Below are positions 8,567-19,300 of a DNA stretch of 64,000 bases, piece by piece (the stretch's first letter is position 1; each line of letters opens with the position of its first letter). The position numbers and the translations under genes were made by a program. The notes beneath the pieces are model-generated. The model was not told the origin of the DNA. It searched no databases and was given only the letters and a program-made list of their open reading frames with translations. This stretch comes from Jaenimonas drosophilae (Eukaryota; Euglenozoa; Kinetoplastea; Trypanosomatida; Trypanosomatidae): the NCBI GenBank assembly GCA_030849065.1, contig JASAON010001639.1, positions 1 to 64,000 of the forward strand, written 5' to 3'.

Positions 8567-11500
8567 ATGGCCTCGATGGATGAGCTAGCGGCAAAGCTCC
8601 ACCACATTCTCAACGTGGTGGATAATAATGAGCGCCGACGTGTAGAGGCCGACGTCGTTTCATCCCTGAGCAACCCCATCACCCTCACGATGCTCGTACA
8701 CATCCTGTGCAAGAGTGAGGCCGATGCGGCCACGGGCACACCGGCCATGTCTGCCGGTGTACGTCAGCTGGCCGCGGTGTTGTTGCGCAAGAAGATCTTC
8801 TCCCTGTGGGCCGCTCTGGATGCCAACGCCCAGGCGGAGCTCAAGCAGCTCCTCCTGCATCAGCTTGGGGTGGAGCCCGTGCGCACGGTACGTCTTGCTG
8901 TGGCCCACATTGTCATGCGCCTCGCCAAGGCTGATGCACAGGAGGAGGGCGGCGGTTGGCCGGAGCTGCAACAGGCCGTGCGTGTGGCCGCGGAGGACCC
9001 GCGCGTGGAGATGCGTGAGCTCGCCATGGTGCTCGTGTATAGCTTCGCCGAGGTGTACTCCGAGGGCAGCTCATTTGGTGGTCTGGCTGCCGAGGCCGTT
9101 GTTCGTGGTGTGTGTGATGGGGAGCTCATTGTGCAGCAGGCCGCGGTGAAGGCGGCGGGCATGTTGCTCCCCGCACTAGAGCAAAACTCCAGCAAGCTGC
9201 TGCAACAGTTCCTGCAGGAGCTCATTCCGGTGTGCCTGCGTGTGTTGGAGGAGCAGTCGGCGGTGGAGGACAAGGCCTCTCTCTGCGTGGCGGTCGTGGA
9301 TGTGCTCGAGTGTGCTCTGGAGGTGATGTCTGTCAAGAAGCATAGCCAGATCCTCGTGGCCCTCGCACAGCGCTTGCTGCCCATCCTGATGCAGCCCTCA
9401 ACGTACTCGCGTGTACGTCAGAGTGTGGCCACGGCGCTTGGCAATCTCGTTGAGGCAAAACCAAAGATGGTGGTGGCGCAACACCTGCTGGAGCCGCTTG
9501 TGCAGAGTTGCATGGCGCTCATGGCGGAAGACAACACCATCTCCATGCCAGACGAAGCTGGTGAGGTGGAGGACGACGCCGATGACGATGATGATGATGA
9601 TGTAGATATGCTCCACGCCAGCACTCCATGCATGCTCGGAGGCCGCTTGTTGTCGGCGATCGCGGGCGCCGTGCCATCCAAGACCTTCACCGCCGTGCTC
9701 CTGCCCTTCTTGCAAACCGCCACGGATCCTACCAATGCCGCCACAACCGATCCACGCGTGAAGAAGTCTGGCATGGTGGCTCTCTCGTGCCTTGCCGAGG
9801 GCAATCCCGGATATCTCCGACGACGTGTGGGGTATGTGCTCGAGACGGCGCGCTTATTCATGCTTGATGCCAATCCCATCCCACGCGAGGCCGCCGCTTT
9901 TTCGCTAACCTACGTCTGCCAACACTTACAACCAGAGATCCTCACCCATCATGCGGAGCTCTTCCCCATGTTGTTGCCACTGCTGGCGGATGAGAATGAT
10001 GCGGTGCGTCGGCGTGTGGCTGAAGCCCTCGATACGCTCTGCGAGAACGTGGAGGAGCATCTGGAGCTCTACGTGGATGCGATCCTGCCCGCTGTTCTCT
10101 CTGCCATCTCGTGCAGCACCATTCCCACTCAGGTGAAGCTGTGCGGTGTGCTCTCCTCCATGGCCATGACGCGCTGCCCCGCCTTTGCCCGACACGGCGT
10201 GGAGGTGTTGGAGCTCCTGAAGCAGCCCTTGACCCTCTCAAGCCCCGAGACGACTGCGCTGCGTGCGCAGGCCACCGAGACGGTTGGGGTGGTGGGCTCC
10301 GCCATGGGCAAGGCCGCCTTCGAGCCCTACTTCCCCTTCTTCATGAACATCATCGTGGAGAACCTGCGCACCAACAACGCTCCACTGCGCGAGCAGAGCT
10401 TCGGCTTCCTCGCCAACATCTCGGAGCTCCTCGGGGCAGATTTTCTGCCCTACCTCGACGACAGCATCGCCTGTGCGTTGCAATCTGTAGAAGCGGATAA
10501 GGCCACCTACACCAACAAGCACTTGTTGGCGGGCGGAGATACTTCAATGGCCGGCGCACTTGCCCATGATGATGCTGGTGCTGATGATGATAGTGACGCA
10601 GTGAGCGAGGATAGTGCGATGGAGGTGCATATGCGTGTACGTACGGCTGATGTGGAGGAAAAGAGCTCCGCCGTCTATGCCCTCGGCGTCTTCGCTGATG
10701 CCCTCGGCCCACTCTTCACGATGGAGCGTGTGCAGCACTGCTGGGATGCCATCACCTCACTCGATGGTCACTACTACCTCAACGTGCGTGCCAACGCCCT
10801 GACGACGGCGGCGAAGCTGGCCAAGGCGTCTGCCGGTACAACGGAGGTGGTGCGCTCGCTGACGGAGAACACGCTGCCGCAGGAGAGCCGCGATCTCGTC
10901 GATGAGCTCGTTTGCGGGATGCTCCTCAGCACGATTCGTCAGGATGATGAGAAGGAGGTGGTGGCGGCGGCGTGCGAGGCGCTCACACTACTGCTGAAAT
11001 TCTTCGGCCCACAGACATTCCCTAACGGCCCCGATGAAGTGGTGCGTGTGCTGCTGCAGTTGTTGCGTGGCAAGATGCCATGCCAAGTGGATCAAGAAGA
11101 TTCGGGAGACAGTGATTCCGATTCTGAGGTTGGTGGTGCCGAGAAGCAAGATGCCGCATCTCTGCTCCTCGATGCAAACGGCAACAACAATGGGCACATG
11201 GCGCACATCATTGATGCCTACCTCAAGGGCGAGGCACCTCCACCACTACACGCCGACCCCGCCGCCGGTGTAGCTGACTGGAAGACCTCTCTCACGGCAG
11301 AGATGTTGCTGGAGAATCTTGACCTCCCCGGGGATCATGAAGACGTACTCATGGATGTGGTGTGCGAGATGCTCGAGGCGGTGGCCAAGGCCTACGGCCC
11401 TTCCTTCGCGCCATATCTCGTCTTCATTTATCCGATGCTCACGTACTACGCGTCGGTGGAGGAGCGCCCGGCGGAGGATGTTGTCATGGCCTCGGGCAGC

Positions 11501-12130
11501 CTCGCCGCAGTGTTGCAGGCCTTGGGCGAGGAGTGCCGCAACTATGCGGAGCCGTCGATGCATCTTGCCCTGCACATCATCACCTCCAGTGAGGAATCCA
11601 CGGCGCGAGCCAATGGCGCCTACCTGACGCGTGTGTTGGTGGAGCAATGCCCCACACTCTTCACGGCTGATCAAGGTACAGTGCCGCTCGTGCTGCAGGC
11701 GTTGTGGTCGCTGGTGGAGCGTCGCGGAGATGCGGAGGAGGTGCCCGAAGCCGTGGATAACGCCATTAGCGCAACATGTTCGCTGGTGAGATGTGTGGCG
11801 CCGTCGGTGCTGCCACTCGATTCCATCGTGCCACCAATGCTTCTTGGCATCCCGATGGCCGTGGATAAGACGGAGAACACCAACGCAGCGCGCACCGTGG
11901 CGCATCTTCTGCGCGAGCTCCACGACGTATCGTTGCGCGCGACGTGGCTGCCGGAGGTGGTGGCCGCTGCGGCACGTCTTCTCGCATCACCGGCCGTTGA
12001 GGCGGCTGCGAAGCAGCAGGTTGGGGAGGCCGCCGTGGCCTTTCGAGGATGGCACGCGGAGGCATGGACGAGTGCCTGTGCCACCCTCTCTCCAGAGCAG
12101 CAGCAACTGTTGGTGGGACTGGGCTTGTGA
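8567..12130 (+). CDS. Karyopherin-beta / importin-4 (Kap123)-like nuclear import receptor
   Basis: A 1187-residue all-helical HEAT-repeat protein. The N terminus (MDELAAKLHHILNVVDNNERRRVEAD) has the layout of importin-beta family N-terminal repeats. Internal units such as NPIPREAAAFSLTYV and LLPLLADENDAVRRRVAEAL are typical HEAT repeats of the importin-4/5 and Kap123 group. Such receptors bind RanGTP and carry ribosomal proteins and histones into the nucleus. Two or three acidic loops interrupt the repeats: an Asp run near residues 330-345, another near 665-680, and DSGDSDSDSE near 845. Acidic loops are also known in this family. Length fits the usual 1050-1120 residues plus the loops. The ATG at 8567 was chosen because the upstream codons start at TTG and precede the splice acceptor. 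Confidence 0.88.
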   Translation: MASMDELAAKLHHILNVVDNNERRRVEADVVSSLSNPITLTMLVHILCKSEADAATGTPAMSAGVRQLAAVLLRKKIFSLWAALDANAQAELKQLLLHQLGVEPVRTVRLAVAHIVMRLAKADAQEEGGGWPELQQAVRVAAEDPRVEMRELAMVLVYSFAEVYSEGSSFGGLAAEAVVRGVCDGELIVQQAAVKAAGMLLPALEQNSSKLLQQFLQELIPVCLRVLEEQSAVEDKASLCVAVVDVLECALEVMSVKKHSQILVALAQRLLPILMQPSTYSRVRQSVATALGNLVEAKPKMVVAQHLLEPLVQSCMALMAEDNTISMPDEAGEVEDDADDDDDDDVDMLHASTPCMLGGRLLSAIAGAVPSKTFTAVLLPFLQTATDPTNAATTDPRVKKSGMVALSCLAEGNPGYLRRRVGYVLETARLFMLDANPIPREAAAFSLTYVCQHLQPEILTHHAELFPMLLPLLADENDAVRRRVAEALDTLCENVEEHLELYVDAILPAVLSAISCSTIPTQVKLCGVLSSMAMTRCPAFARHGVEVLELLKQPLTLSSPETTALRAQATETVGVVGSAMGKAAFEPYFPFFMNIIVENLRTNNAPLREQSFGFLANISELLGADFLPYLDDSIACALQSVEADKATYTNKHLLAGGDTSMAGALAHDDAGADDDSDAVSEDSAMEVHMRVRTADVEEKSSAVYALGVFADALGPLFTMERVQHCWDAITSLDGHYYLNVRANALTTAAKLAKASAGTTEVVRSLTENTLPQESRDLVDELVCGMLLSTIRQDDEKEVVAAACEALTLLLKFFGPQTFPNGPDEVVRVLLQLLRGKMPCQVDQEDSGDSDSDSEVGGAEKQDAASLLLDANGNNNGHMAHIIDAYLKGEAPPPLHADPAAGVADWKTSLTAEMLLENLDLPGDHEDVLMDVVCEMLEAVAKAYGPSFAPYLVFIYPMLTYYASVEERPAEDVVMASGSLAAVLQALGEECRNYAEPSMHLALHIITSSEESTARANGAYLTRVLVEQCPTLFTADQGTVPLVLQALWSLVERRGDAEEVPEAVDNAISATCSLVRCVAPSVLPLDSIVPPMLLGIPMAVDKTENTNAARTVAHLLRELHDVSLRATWLPEVVAAAARLLASPAVEAAAKQQVGEAAVAFRGWHAEAWTSACATLSPEQQQLLVGLGL

Positions 12131-12442
12131 GGCTGCACCACAACAACCACCACCACAACAACAACACACTTGTGTGTGTCCATGAATACGCGTAAGAGCA
12201 TAATCTGATCAACCATCTTAATCTTCCTACCGTCGCACACTATACATCTTGTCGTAGAAAATGATGATGATGATGATGCTCACGAACTCTTCTTCATTTC
12301 TGCCACTTCACGCTTTCTTTTGTCTCTGGGAAGCAGCACAACACACACTGCCGCTGACACATCGTTGGATTCTTGGGTAGGACGAACATACATCAACGCC
12401 CTACACACTTCTTTTGTTCTTATTCACCACAAAACAACAACA
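12131..12442. other. Intergenic region, importin to malonyl-CoA decarboxylase
   Basis: No gene seen. It has an ACAACAACA-type tract at about 12139-12168 and an ATG triplet run at about 12261-12279. A CT-rich tract with AG at 12332-12333 lies 110 nt before the next ATG. Confidence 0.65.
12287..12333 (+). promoter_or_regulatory. Candidate trans-splice acceptor for malonyl-CoA decarboxylase
   Basis: A long CT-rich stretch precedes the first AG at 12332-12333. It lies inside the upstream TTG-started extension of the open frame, so it supports the ATG at 12443 as the true start. Confidence 0.5.
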
Positions 12443-14725
12443 ATGATTCGTGCTTCCTTTCCACGCTTCCTCCGTGGCAGCACGAGTGGCGTCTGGCGTC
12501 GATGTCTTGGCAGCATGCCATCCACGATGGCGCTGTGCTCCTCTTCATCCAACAACACCAACAACCTCATGTTGGGTGTGCGTTGGTGCAGCTACGGCAA
12601 GAAGCGCGTGGTGGTGGAGGACCGGGTGGCGCAGTGGTTCCGACGTCTGTGGGCGCTCTCACACAAGGAGATGAGTGCATCTGCAACATCATCCGCCTCA
12701 TCACCACTTGTTGAGCATGCTCAAGAGGTGATGGCCATGGCAGAAACCAAGGGAGCTGCTGCAGTGGCAGCATCTCAACATGAGTTGTTGCGTGACTTGA
12801 AGGCCAACGTGGCGCACGAACAGGGTGGACGTTTGCCCGTGGTGTTGGTGGATGCTGTGTGGGAAGTGTTCGATGCCATCCTGCCGCGGTCGGTGCAGAA
12901 GGATCTTGCCAACACGATGCAGCCGCAACACCTCACCAACTTCTTCTCCTTCATTCGTTTGCTCGGAGAGCTCGACGTGGATCTTCCGGCGGTGGAGCTG
13001 GCGAGCAAGACGCTGGCGGAGGAGCTGGAGCGCTATCACCGCGCGAAGGACGAGCTGGAGGAGGCCGTGAAGGGAGCATCATCATCATCATCGGCTCTTC
13101 CGACGGATGCGGAGATGCACCGTCGCCACGATCTTGCCCAGGCCGTGGATAAGAGCAAAGCCAAGATCATTCGTTGTTGCTTCAACACGCGTACAGCGGG
13201 CAGCCCCCTCTACTTCACATGGATTCGCCACTCCGCCTCACGTGAGAATGGCATCCGTCGCTTGATGAATTTCCGCAAGACGGTTCATTTCTTTGATATC
13301 GAGTGCAAGAAGCGCATCTCTGCTCTACGCTCGCAGCTCACGGCACGTGCGTTGGCGTCGGCAGAGGTGGTGAATGGCACCAACACCACAACTTCCAACA
13401 ACAACAACAACAACAAGACCAATGATGAGGTGCAACGAGAGTTGGTTTCTGAGACCGACTTCTGGGTAGGACGTCAACGTGATGTGGCGCAGATTGATGC
13501 GGCGTTGAGCTTCCTCTTCCACGACTTCTTCAGCAAGGAGTTCCTCGTGATGGAGGAGCTGACGTGGTTCAGCACACCTCCCGCCATGCTGGAGCAAATC
13601 ATGGCTGCCGAGAGCGTGCACCCTTTTCAGCATGGCCTCGCAGATATGAAGGAGCGCCTTCAGCCCACTCATCATCGCCATCTCTTCGCATTCCTCCATC
13701 CGAGTGTTGTGGAGGAGCCGCTCATTGCGGTGCAGGTTGCTCTCACGCGTGGCATCAGCTCCTCCGTCGATGCCATTCTGCACCGGCCGACACCCCTCGC
13801 CGATGCACGCAATCGTGGTGCCACCGCACAAACATTCCAGCTCCACGCCGAGGCATGTGGTGGCGAGGACGGCCCCACCAACGAATCCGTTGATACCGCC
13901 ATCTTTTATAGCATCAACTCCGCTCAGAGTGCGTTGCGTGGGATGGATATGGGCAACCTCCTCATCAAGCGTGTTGTGCGTGAGATTGAGGAGAACATCA
14001 ATACCTCGCGACGTACACGCCACCTCACCGCCATTGATCAGTTCAGCACGCTATCACCTATTCCAGGCTTCACGCGTTGGTTGTCGGCGGAAGTGGAGAA
14101 GCTCAACCAGTGCGCCACACGTGAAGATGGTGGTCAGTGTCTGGCATGCGTGCAATCCATCTTTGGCGCGTGGGGTGCGGAGGAGCTCGAGGAGCGGTGT
14201 TTGGCTCCGCTGCGCGAGGCGGTGCTGAGCTACGCCGCCCGAGGCACCGTTGATGGGGGCGATGATGATCATGAAGGTTTATGCATCGCGCGGTTGCAAG
14301 CGGCGCTCGCGTCGGGCAGCATGGCCGTGGCCAACGCACAATGCCTCAAGTTTCTGCTACGTCTATTCCTCGCCCCCGATGTACGTCGTCCGTGGTGGAA
14401 TGATCATATCTTCACCGCCACGTTGGAGCTGCCTCTCCTCACAACTGTTGCTCACTATCTCTGCGAGGAGAAGAAGCGCCGACGTATTCTGGATCCCGTC
14501 GGCAACTTTCACGTCTCTAATGGCGCGATGATCTTCCGCCTCAACTTCCTCGCCAACACCACAGCACAAGGAAGTAGGGAGAGCGCATGCGTCATGGTGA
14601 ATTACCGCTACGTACCACACAACATCAGCAACAACGCAAGCAACTACAGCACAACGCAGTCGGTGGAGCTCGGAGAGACGGTGAAGCTGCTCCTCCACAC
14701 ATCATCATCATCATCGTCATCATGA
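12443..14725 (+). CDS. Malonyl-CoA decarboxylase, mitochondrial-type
   Basis: A 760-residue enzyme predicted to convert malonyl-CoA to acetyl-CoA and CO2, controlling the malonyl-CoA level in fatty-acid metabolism. Conserved blocks in family order are ETDFWVGRQRDV, EEPLIAVQVALT, ISSSVDAIL, TAIFYSINSAQ (Ser490), LIKRVVREIEENI, LSPIPGFTRWL and DPVGNFHVSNGAMIFRLNFLAN (His690), then VNYRYV near the end. Ser490 and His690 align with the catalytic Ser and His of the human enzyme. The N terminus (MIRASFPRFLRGS) is Arg-rich and amphipathic without acidic residues, as in a mitochondrial presequence. The human protein ends in a peroxisomal SKL signal; this one ends in eight serines encoded by a TCA repeat, so no PTS1 is present. 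It is longer than the animal enzyme because of insertions such as an Asn run near residue 320. Confidence 0.92.
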   Translation: MIRASFPRFLRGSTSGVWRRCLGSMPSTMALCSSSSNNTNNLMLGVRWCSYGKKRVVVEDRVAQWFRRLWALSHKEMSASATSSASSPLVEHAQEVMAMAETKGAAAVAASQHELLRDLKANVAHEQGGRLPVVLVDAVWEVFDAILPRSVQKDLANTMQPQHLTNFFSFIRLLGELDVDLPAVELASKTLAEELERYHRAKDELEEAVKGASSSSSALPTDAEMHRRHDLAQAVDKSKAKIIRCCFNTRTAGSPLYFTWIRHSASRENGIRRLMNFRKTVHFFDIECKKRISALRSQLTARALASAEVVNGTNTTTSNNNNNNKTNDEVQRELVSETDFWVGRQRDVAQIDAALSFLFHDFFSKEFLVMEELTWFSTPPAMLEQIMAAESVHPFQHGLADMKERLQPTHHRHLFAFLHPSVVEEPLIAVQVALTRGISSSVDAILHRPTPLADARNRGATAQTFQLHAEACGGEDGPTNESVDTAIFYSINSAQSALRGMDMGNLLIKRVVREIEENINTSRRTRHLTAIDQFSTLSPIPGFTRWLSAEVEKLNQCATREDGGQCLACVQSIFGAWGAEELEERCLAPLREAVLSYAARGTVDGGDDDHEGLCIARLQAALASGSMAVANAQCLKFLLRLFLAPDVRRPWWNDHIFTATLELPLLTTVAHYLCEEKKRRRILDPVGNFHVSNGAMIFRLNFLANTTAQGSRESACVMVNYRYVPHNISNNASNYSTTQSVELGETVKLLLHTSSSSSSS

Positions 14726-15274
14726 GTAGTATGGATGATGGTGATGAAGTAGTGAATGCATGTCGCAGGAATAGTTGTGCTGGCTGTGTTGTTGTATGCG
14801 TATGGATGTAGTACGCACTCATCAAGCAGAGATGATGGATGCCAGTGAAGGCATCTCTTTGCTTGTTGGTTTTTTGTCTTTGTGATGATCATCATCCTCC
14901 ACTAGCGCACCGAACAGCCTTGCTTCCTTCTGATTGTGTGTATGCAACGTAGCCACCCTGCTGGTTATTCTTCCTTCCATATATGTAGTAGTGATGTACT
15001 CTTCTTCTTCTTCATGTATCATCATATTCTTCTTCATGTTGCGCAGCACGTGGAGATTAGATTCCACACGTACAACATTTTTTTCACTTCGTCCTCTCTT
15101 CTCCCCCGCAACCACACACGAGTTGTACGGGGGGCTGACATCTCTCACACACACAGAGAGTGAGAGACGAAGTACAAGCTCTGTGCTCTACCAGCCAGTT
15201 TGGTAGTCACAGCAACAACACACACACACACACTCCTCCCCCACTTCCTCTCCCACTACAGCTCCCCAATCGGA

Positions 15275-15308
15275 ACACACACACACCCACACACACACAC
15301 ACACACAC
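15275..15308. repeat. CA dinucleotide microsatellite
   Basis: An almost uninterrupted AC repeat with one CCC interruption, in the intergenic region upstream of the giant gene. Confidence 0.9.
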
Positions 15309-16030
15309 GTTGGGTGTTCTGCGGCCTGATCCACCGCAGTTTCTTTTTGTTTCTGTTGTTTTTTTGCTGTGTTGCGTGGAAGACGTGAAGAACTCATCAT
15401 CCTTGCACACACGCACAACACAACACAATCTCCCTTGATCAATCAAGCTTCTCCATCACACCCCCACACATCTTTATTTGTGGCTGAGTGAGTCCTGCAC
15501 GCCAACAACAACAACACGGTGTTGCTTCCATTGAAGAAACACACAACAACAACAACAGGAGTACAACGTATCTTCTTTATTTATTGTTTGTGTTCTTCAT
15601 TCTGGATTTTTTCGTACTTGTTTTTTGCATTCTTGTTGTTGTTGGCACACCTTTGGCAGGTTGAGAGCTCCTGACATCAACATCATCAGCGCACTGACGG
15701 ACGTGAAGAGACATACGTTGCGCATCTCTACAGACATCCGCACTCAGACGCTGCTGATAACTATTTGTTCTTGGATCGTCGTGCTTCATTTTTTGGCACG
15801 CTACACCTATAGCAGGGGGAGATACGTACATACACACGTGGAACGCGTAGAGAATCAACGAGAAGATTCCTGCTCCAACGTGTCATTTGCGCAGTGCGAT
15901 CGTCATTGTTGTTTCGTTGGCGCCTTGATCGAGGCATCTACGTCGCTGGTTGGAGCTCATCCTCCTATATATCACCACCATCAAGCACAGAAGAAGAAAC
16001 GCTCGGAAAAAAGAGCAACATAGCTCAGCG

Positions 16031-16066
16031 TTTTTTTTTTTCGTGCTTGCAACTTGTTGGCATAAG
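16031..16066 (+). promoter_or_regulatory. Candidate trans-splice acceptor for the giant gene
   Basis: Eleven T in a row are followed by a T/G-rich stretch and the first AG at 16065-16066, 241 nt before ATG 16308. Confidence 0.45.
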
Positions 16067-16307
16067 TACCACCAACAGCAACTTCACGAGATATCGCCAT
16101 CATCCATCCGCACACACAAACACACAATCACGGACGTTGTTGTTGCGATCGCAGCAATTTCACTGTTGTTGTATATCGTGCCACGGATTGTGTGAGGATA
16201 CTCATCATCATATATAGAGAGAGAGGTGAGAACACCCATCCCAAGTGTGTAGGCTCGCTTCGCAACCACAACACTTATCATTATCATCATCAGCATCAAC
16301 GTTATCC

Positions 16308-19300
16308 ATGACTGATCATACATCTTCCTACATGGAGAGTGCGATGCGCCAACGTAGCCGTATAATCAGCGGCTCCTCCGCCACCAAGGCCACCCCCGCC
16401 CACGCCAGCGGCGGCTTGGTGGAGCTTCTCTTGCGTCAGCCGCTCATCTCCACGCGCCTGCGCAGCACCTCCGAAGACGTTCTCGCCAGTGGCGCCGGCC
16501 TCGACAGCCGCTCCATGGCCGAAGGAGCACCCGCTTTTCTTGATGGCGCCGGTGGCGTATCTCCGCCACGCCACACCGATTCACCGAGCGCCAACATGCC
16601 GGCGCCATCCATCATGGACCTCGCGCGCTGCGACTTGGATGCGATCCGCCGCTCATTTGTCGTTCATACCGACACCTTCACACGTGGTGATTTGCTGGAC
16701 CGGTTTAAGCGTCTGGTGGCGCGATCCATGAAGGAGGAGGCGGAGGCGGCGGGCGATGCTGGGCGCAAACGTGGAGGTGGTGCAACATCATCATCATCAT
16801 CCTCGCCAGCCACGCGTGACGAAATGAGCCGAAGTTATGGCTTCCTCAACGGCCCCGACGCCATTCCCACGGGTATTCCCGCACGCCACCTCCAAAAAGC
16901 CCGCGCACAACTCATTTGGGAGTACGAGGATAAGGTGCAGCGTGAGTGCGAACGGCTTCAACGACTGCGCTACGAAACGTGGCGCCGTCGTCGCATCACG
17001 GAGGAGCGCAATCGACGTGAGATGAGCAAAATGAAGAGCGGCGCACGCACCCTGGAACAGCGCATACAGCTGCGCATGGAGCAGAGCCGTCGCCGTCATG
17101 CCACCATGTTGGGGGAATCGAGCAGCGCCTCCTCCTTCTCTGGCGGGGAGGAGGAGAGCTCCGCCGCACGCAGTGGTGCTGGTGGTGGTGGTGGTGGTGC
17201 TGCCGAGGATGATGGCTGCTCGCCCTATCGTCGTGGCACCCTGAACGGGCCCGACGCCACCGGAGCCACCACGCGTACAGCGAGCACCGTTGTCGTGGAA
17301 GATGTTGCGCTCTTGAACTGCTACCCGACGCAATCGCCACAAGTGGTGCTGCCACCTCCTTCCTTCTTTCTGGAATCGCCGGGCCATCACGTCTCTGGTG
17401 CCATGTCCCACCTCGGCTCCGCTGGCAACGCAGAGCCGTTGCGCGCACCACCCACGTACCCCTTCACGTGGAGCATTGATTTGTTCGATGAGCTCCCCCT
17501 TGTGCGTGAAACGTTGGCGGGTGGGTCCGCCGCTGGCGAAGATGATTTTCTCGGGCCAACAGGCTGCCGTGCTGCCGCCGCTGCTTCATCCTCATCTACA
17601 GGTGCAACATCATCATCATCATCGGGTGCGGGAGGGATGGGCCGACGCCGTGGCCAACGTGGGGTGGCGGAGGCCGATGTTGAGATACCCCTTCCCACCT
17701 TCGTCTATCTTATTAGCCGACTTCTCTTCCGGATTCACTACGCCGCGTGTTTCCCCGCCGCTCTCTTTCATCGTTTTTTGCTTGATCCGTACTTCTTTGC
17801 GCAGCCCGCGCATTGCGATGTGCAGTACTACTATCGCTACTTCCCGCAATTGGCGGAGGAGGCGGAGCAGCGCTACAAGAAGCGGCAATCGAAGCTCCAG
17901 CACATGATCAATAAGCATGAGGTGCCCATTCACGCCAGTGATGAGTTCTCCGTTTATCAGTTGTTGCGGCCGCCCACCCGCGTTCATCCACGCAGCGTCA
18001 GCGCACGCATCGCCCCGCCATGGTTCCCGCTCTCCGAGGAGGAGGAAGACCGCCAGATGCAGCACCTCACAAGTGATGAGCGCGATCAGCGTCGTCGCTA
18101 CCGCACACACCTCCTCAACGCCGCCATGAGCCCGAGCGTGCGTCAGGAGGTGGCGCAGATGATCTCGCAGTGCCGGTTGGTGGCCTACGATCTCTTTGAA
18201 TCCATTGACACGGAGCAGCGTGGCACCATCACCTGGTCGTCGCTCACCGATGCGCTGATTGAGCATGCGGAGGTGGTACACCACCGCGGCAAGGCCGAGG
18301 ATGCGCTGAAGACGATGCAAACGAACGCCTCCGTCTTTGATCGCTACACCGTTGCCCCACTTCCTGGCCAACTCAGCCGCCTGGGATATACGGGCAACGC
18401 CGTTGCACTGCGCCACTCTCGCTCGATGATTTTGCTGGAAGGCCCGCAGGACTACGCCCTGTGTGATGGATCCTCCTTCATGAGCATCGTCATTAAGCTT
18501 CTTGTACGTCCAGTTACCGTCGTCTTCAACGAATACGAGATGGCGTTGCTCGTCAAGAAGCGTGAAGAGGATGCGCGCCAACGCATCGCGCGTGGGGCCT
18601 CGGTGGATCTCGCCCTGGAGATTAAGGAGCTCGACGGCTACGACTCCACACTGGCCCGACGTCCGTGGCGCAACAACCAAAAGATGCCGAGCATCTTCAT
18701 TCGCTATGAAGATGGTAAGCGCTTGCACGAGGATACCGCGATGGAGGTGATTCGCCAGCTCAAGGATAAGAAGGGCGAGGATGAAGATGAGGAGGAGGAG
18801 GAGGCCGGCAGCAACCTGCACAAGACCCGCTCCGACCGCGCCGATCGCATCACCATTGAGTCTGCCGTTGCCCTGACCGAAATATTCCCCGGCATGCCCA
18901 TGGTGGTGGCCACCATCAACAGCGATTTGATGCTGCGCTTCTACGTCTCGCACCACTTCATTGAGGCCATCCCGGAAGCGGTGGTGTTGCACTGCCACGA
19001 AACTATGACGGCGTGTGATTGGGCTGGTCCTGGTGCTGCCGTGCACCCACAGCTGAAGGATTATCTCCTCATGGGAACGCGTGGTGGTGGTCTCTGGACC
19101 ATCAATCTCCGGCCCATTCTCGGCTACATCTTCCGCATCAGCAACGATGAACGTGATGTGCATGGCAACCACCAACTCTTTCACAACCCCGCCGCGAGCT
19201 ATAACGAGCTCGTCTCACGAACCCTTCGTGGAGATCTGCAGCCCTACATCATTTGTCGCAAAGATCATCTCCACACCAGCGTCATTAGCAGCATCAGCAT

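Larger units (their letters stand above)
14726..16307. other. Long intergenic region before the giant gene
   Basis: About 1.6 kb without a supportable gene. It holds CA dinucleotide repeats (about 15218-15230 and 15275-15308), CAA triplets (15505-15515 and 15544-15557) and several poly-T tracts. The open frames inside start at TTG or GTG and look random. A poly-T tract at 16031-16041 probably marks the splice signal of the next gene. Confidence 0.65.

Noticed and set aside
11246..11923. 225-codon antisense frame inside the importin gene
   Set aside because: Overlaps HEAT repeats on the sense strand and has no recognisable domain.
13325..14023. 232-codon antisense frame inside malonyl-CoA decarboxylase
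   Set aside because: The sense frame is fully conserved over the same stretch; shadow of codon bias.
15625..16023. Frame of 132 codons upstream of the giant gene
   Set aside because: Starts at TTG, has no domain and contains no internal ATG that would give a sensible product.
17619..19184. 521-codon antisense frame inside the giant gene
   Set aside because: The sense strand encodes an uninterrupted protein with domain signals; long antisense frames arise from the strong C/G third-position bias. Its product shows no motif.
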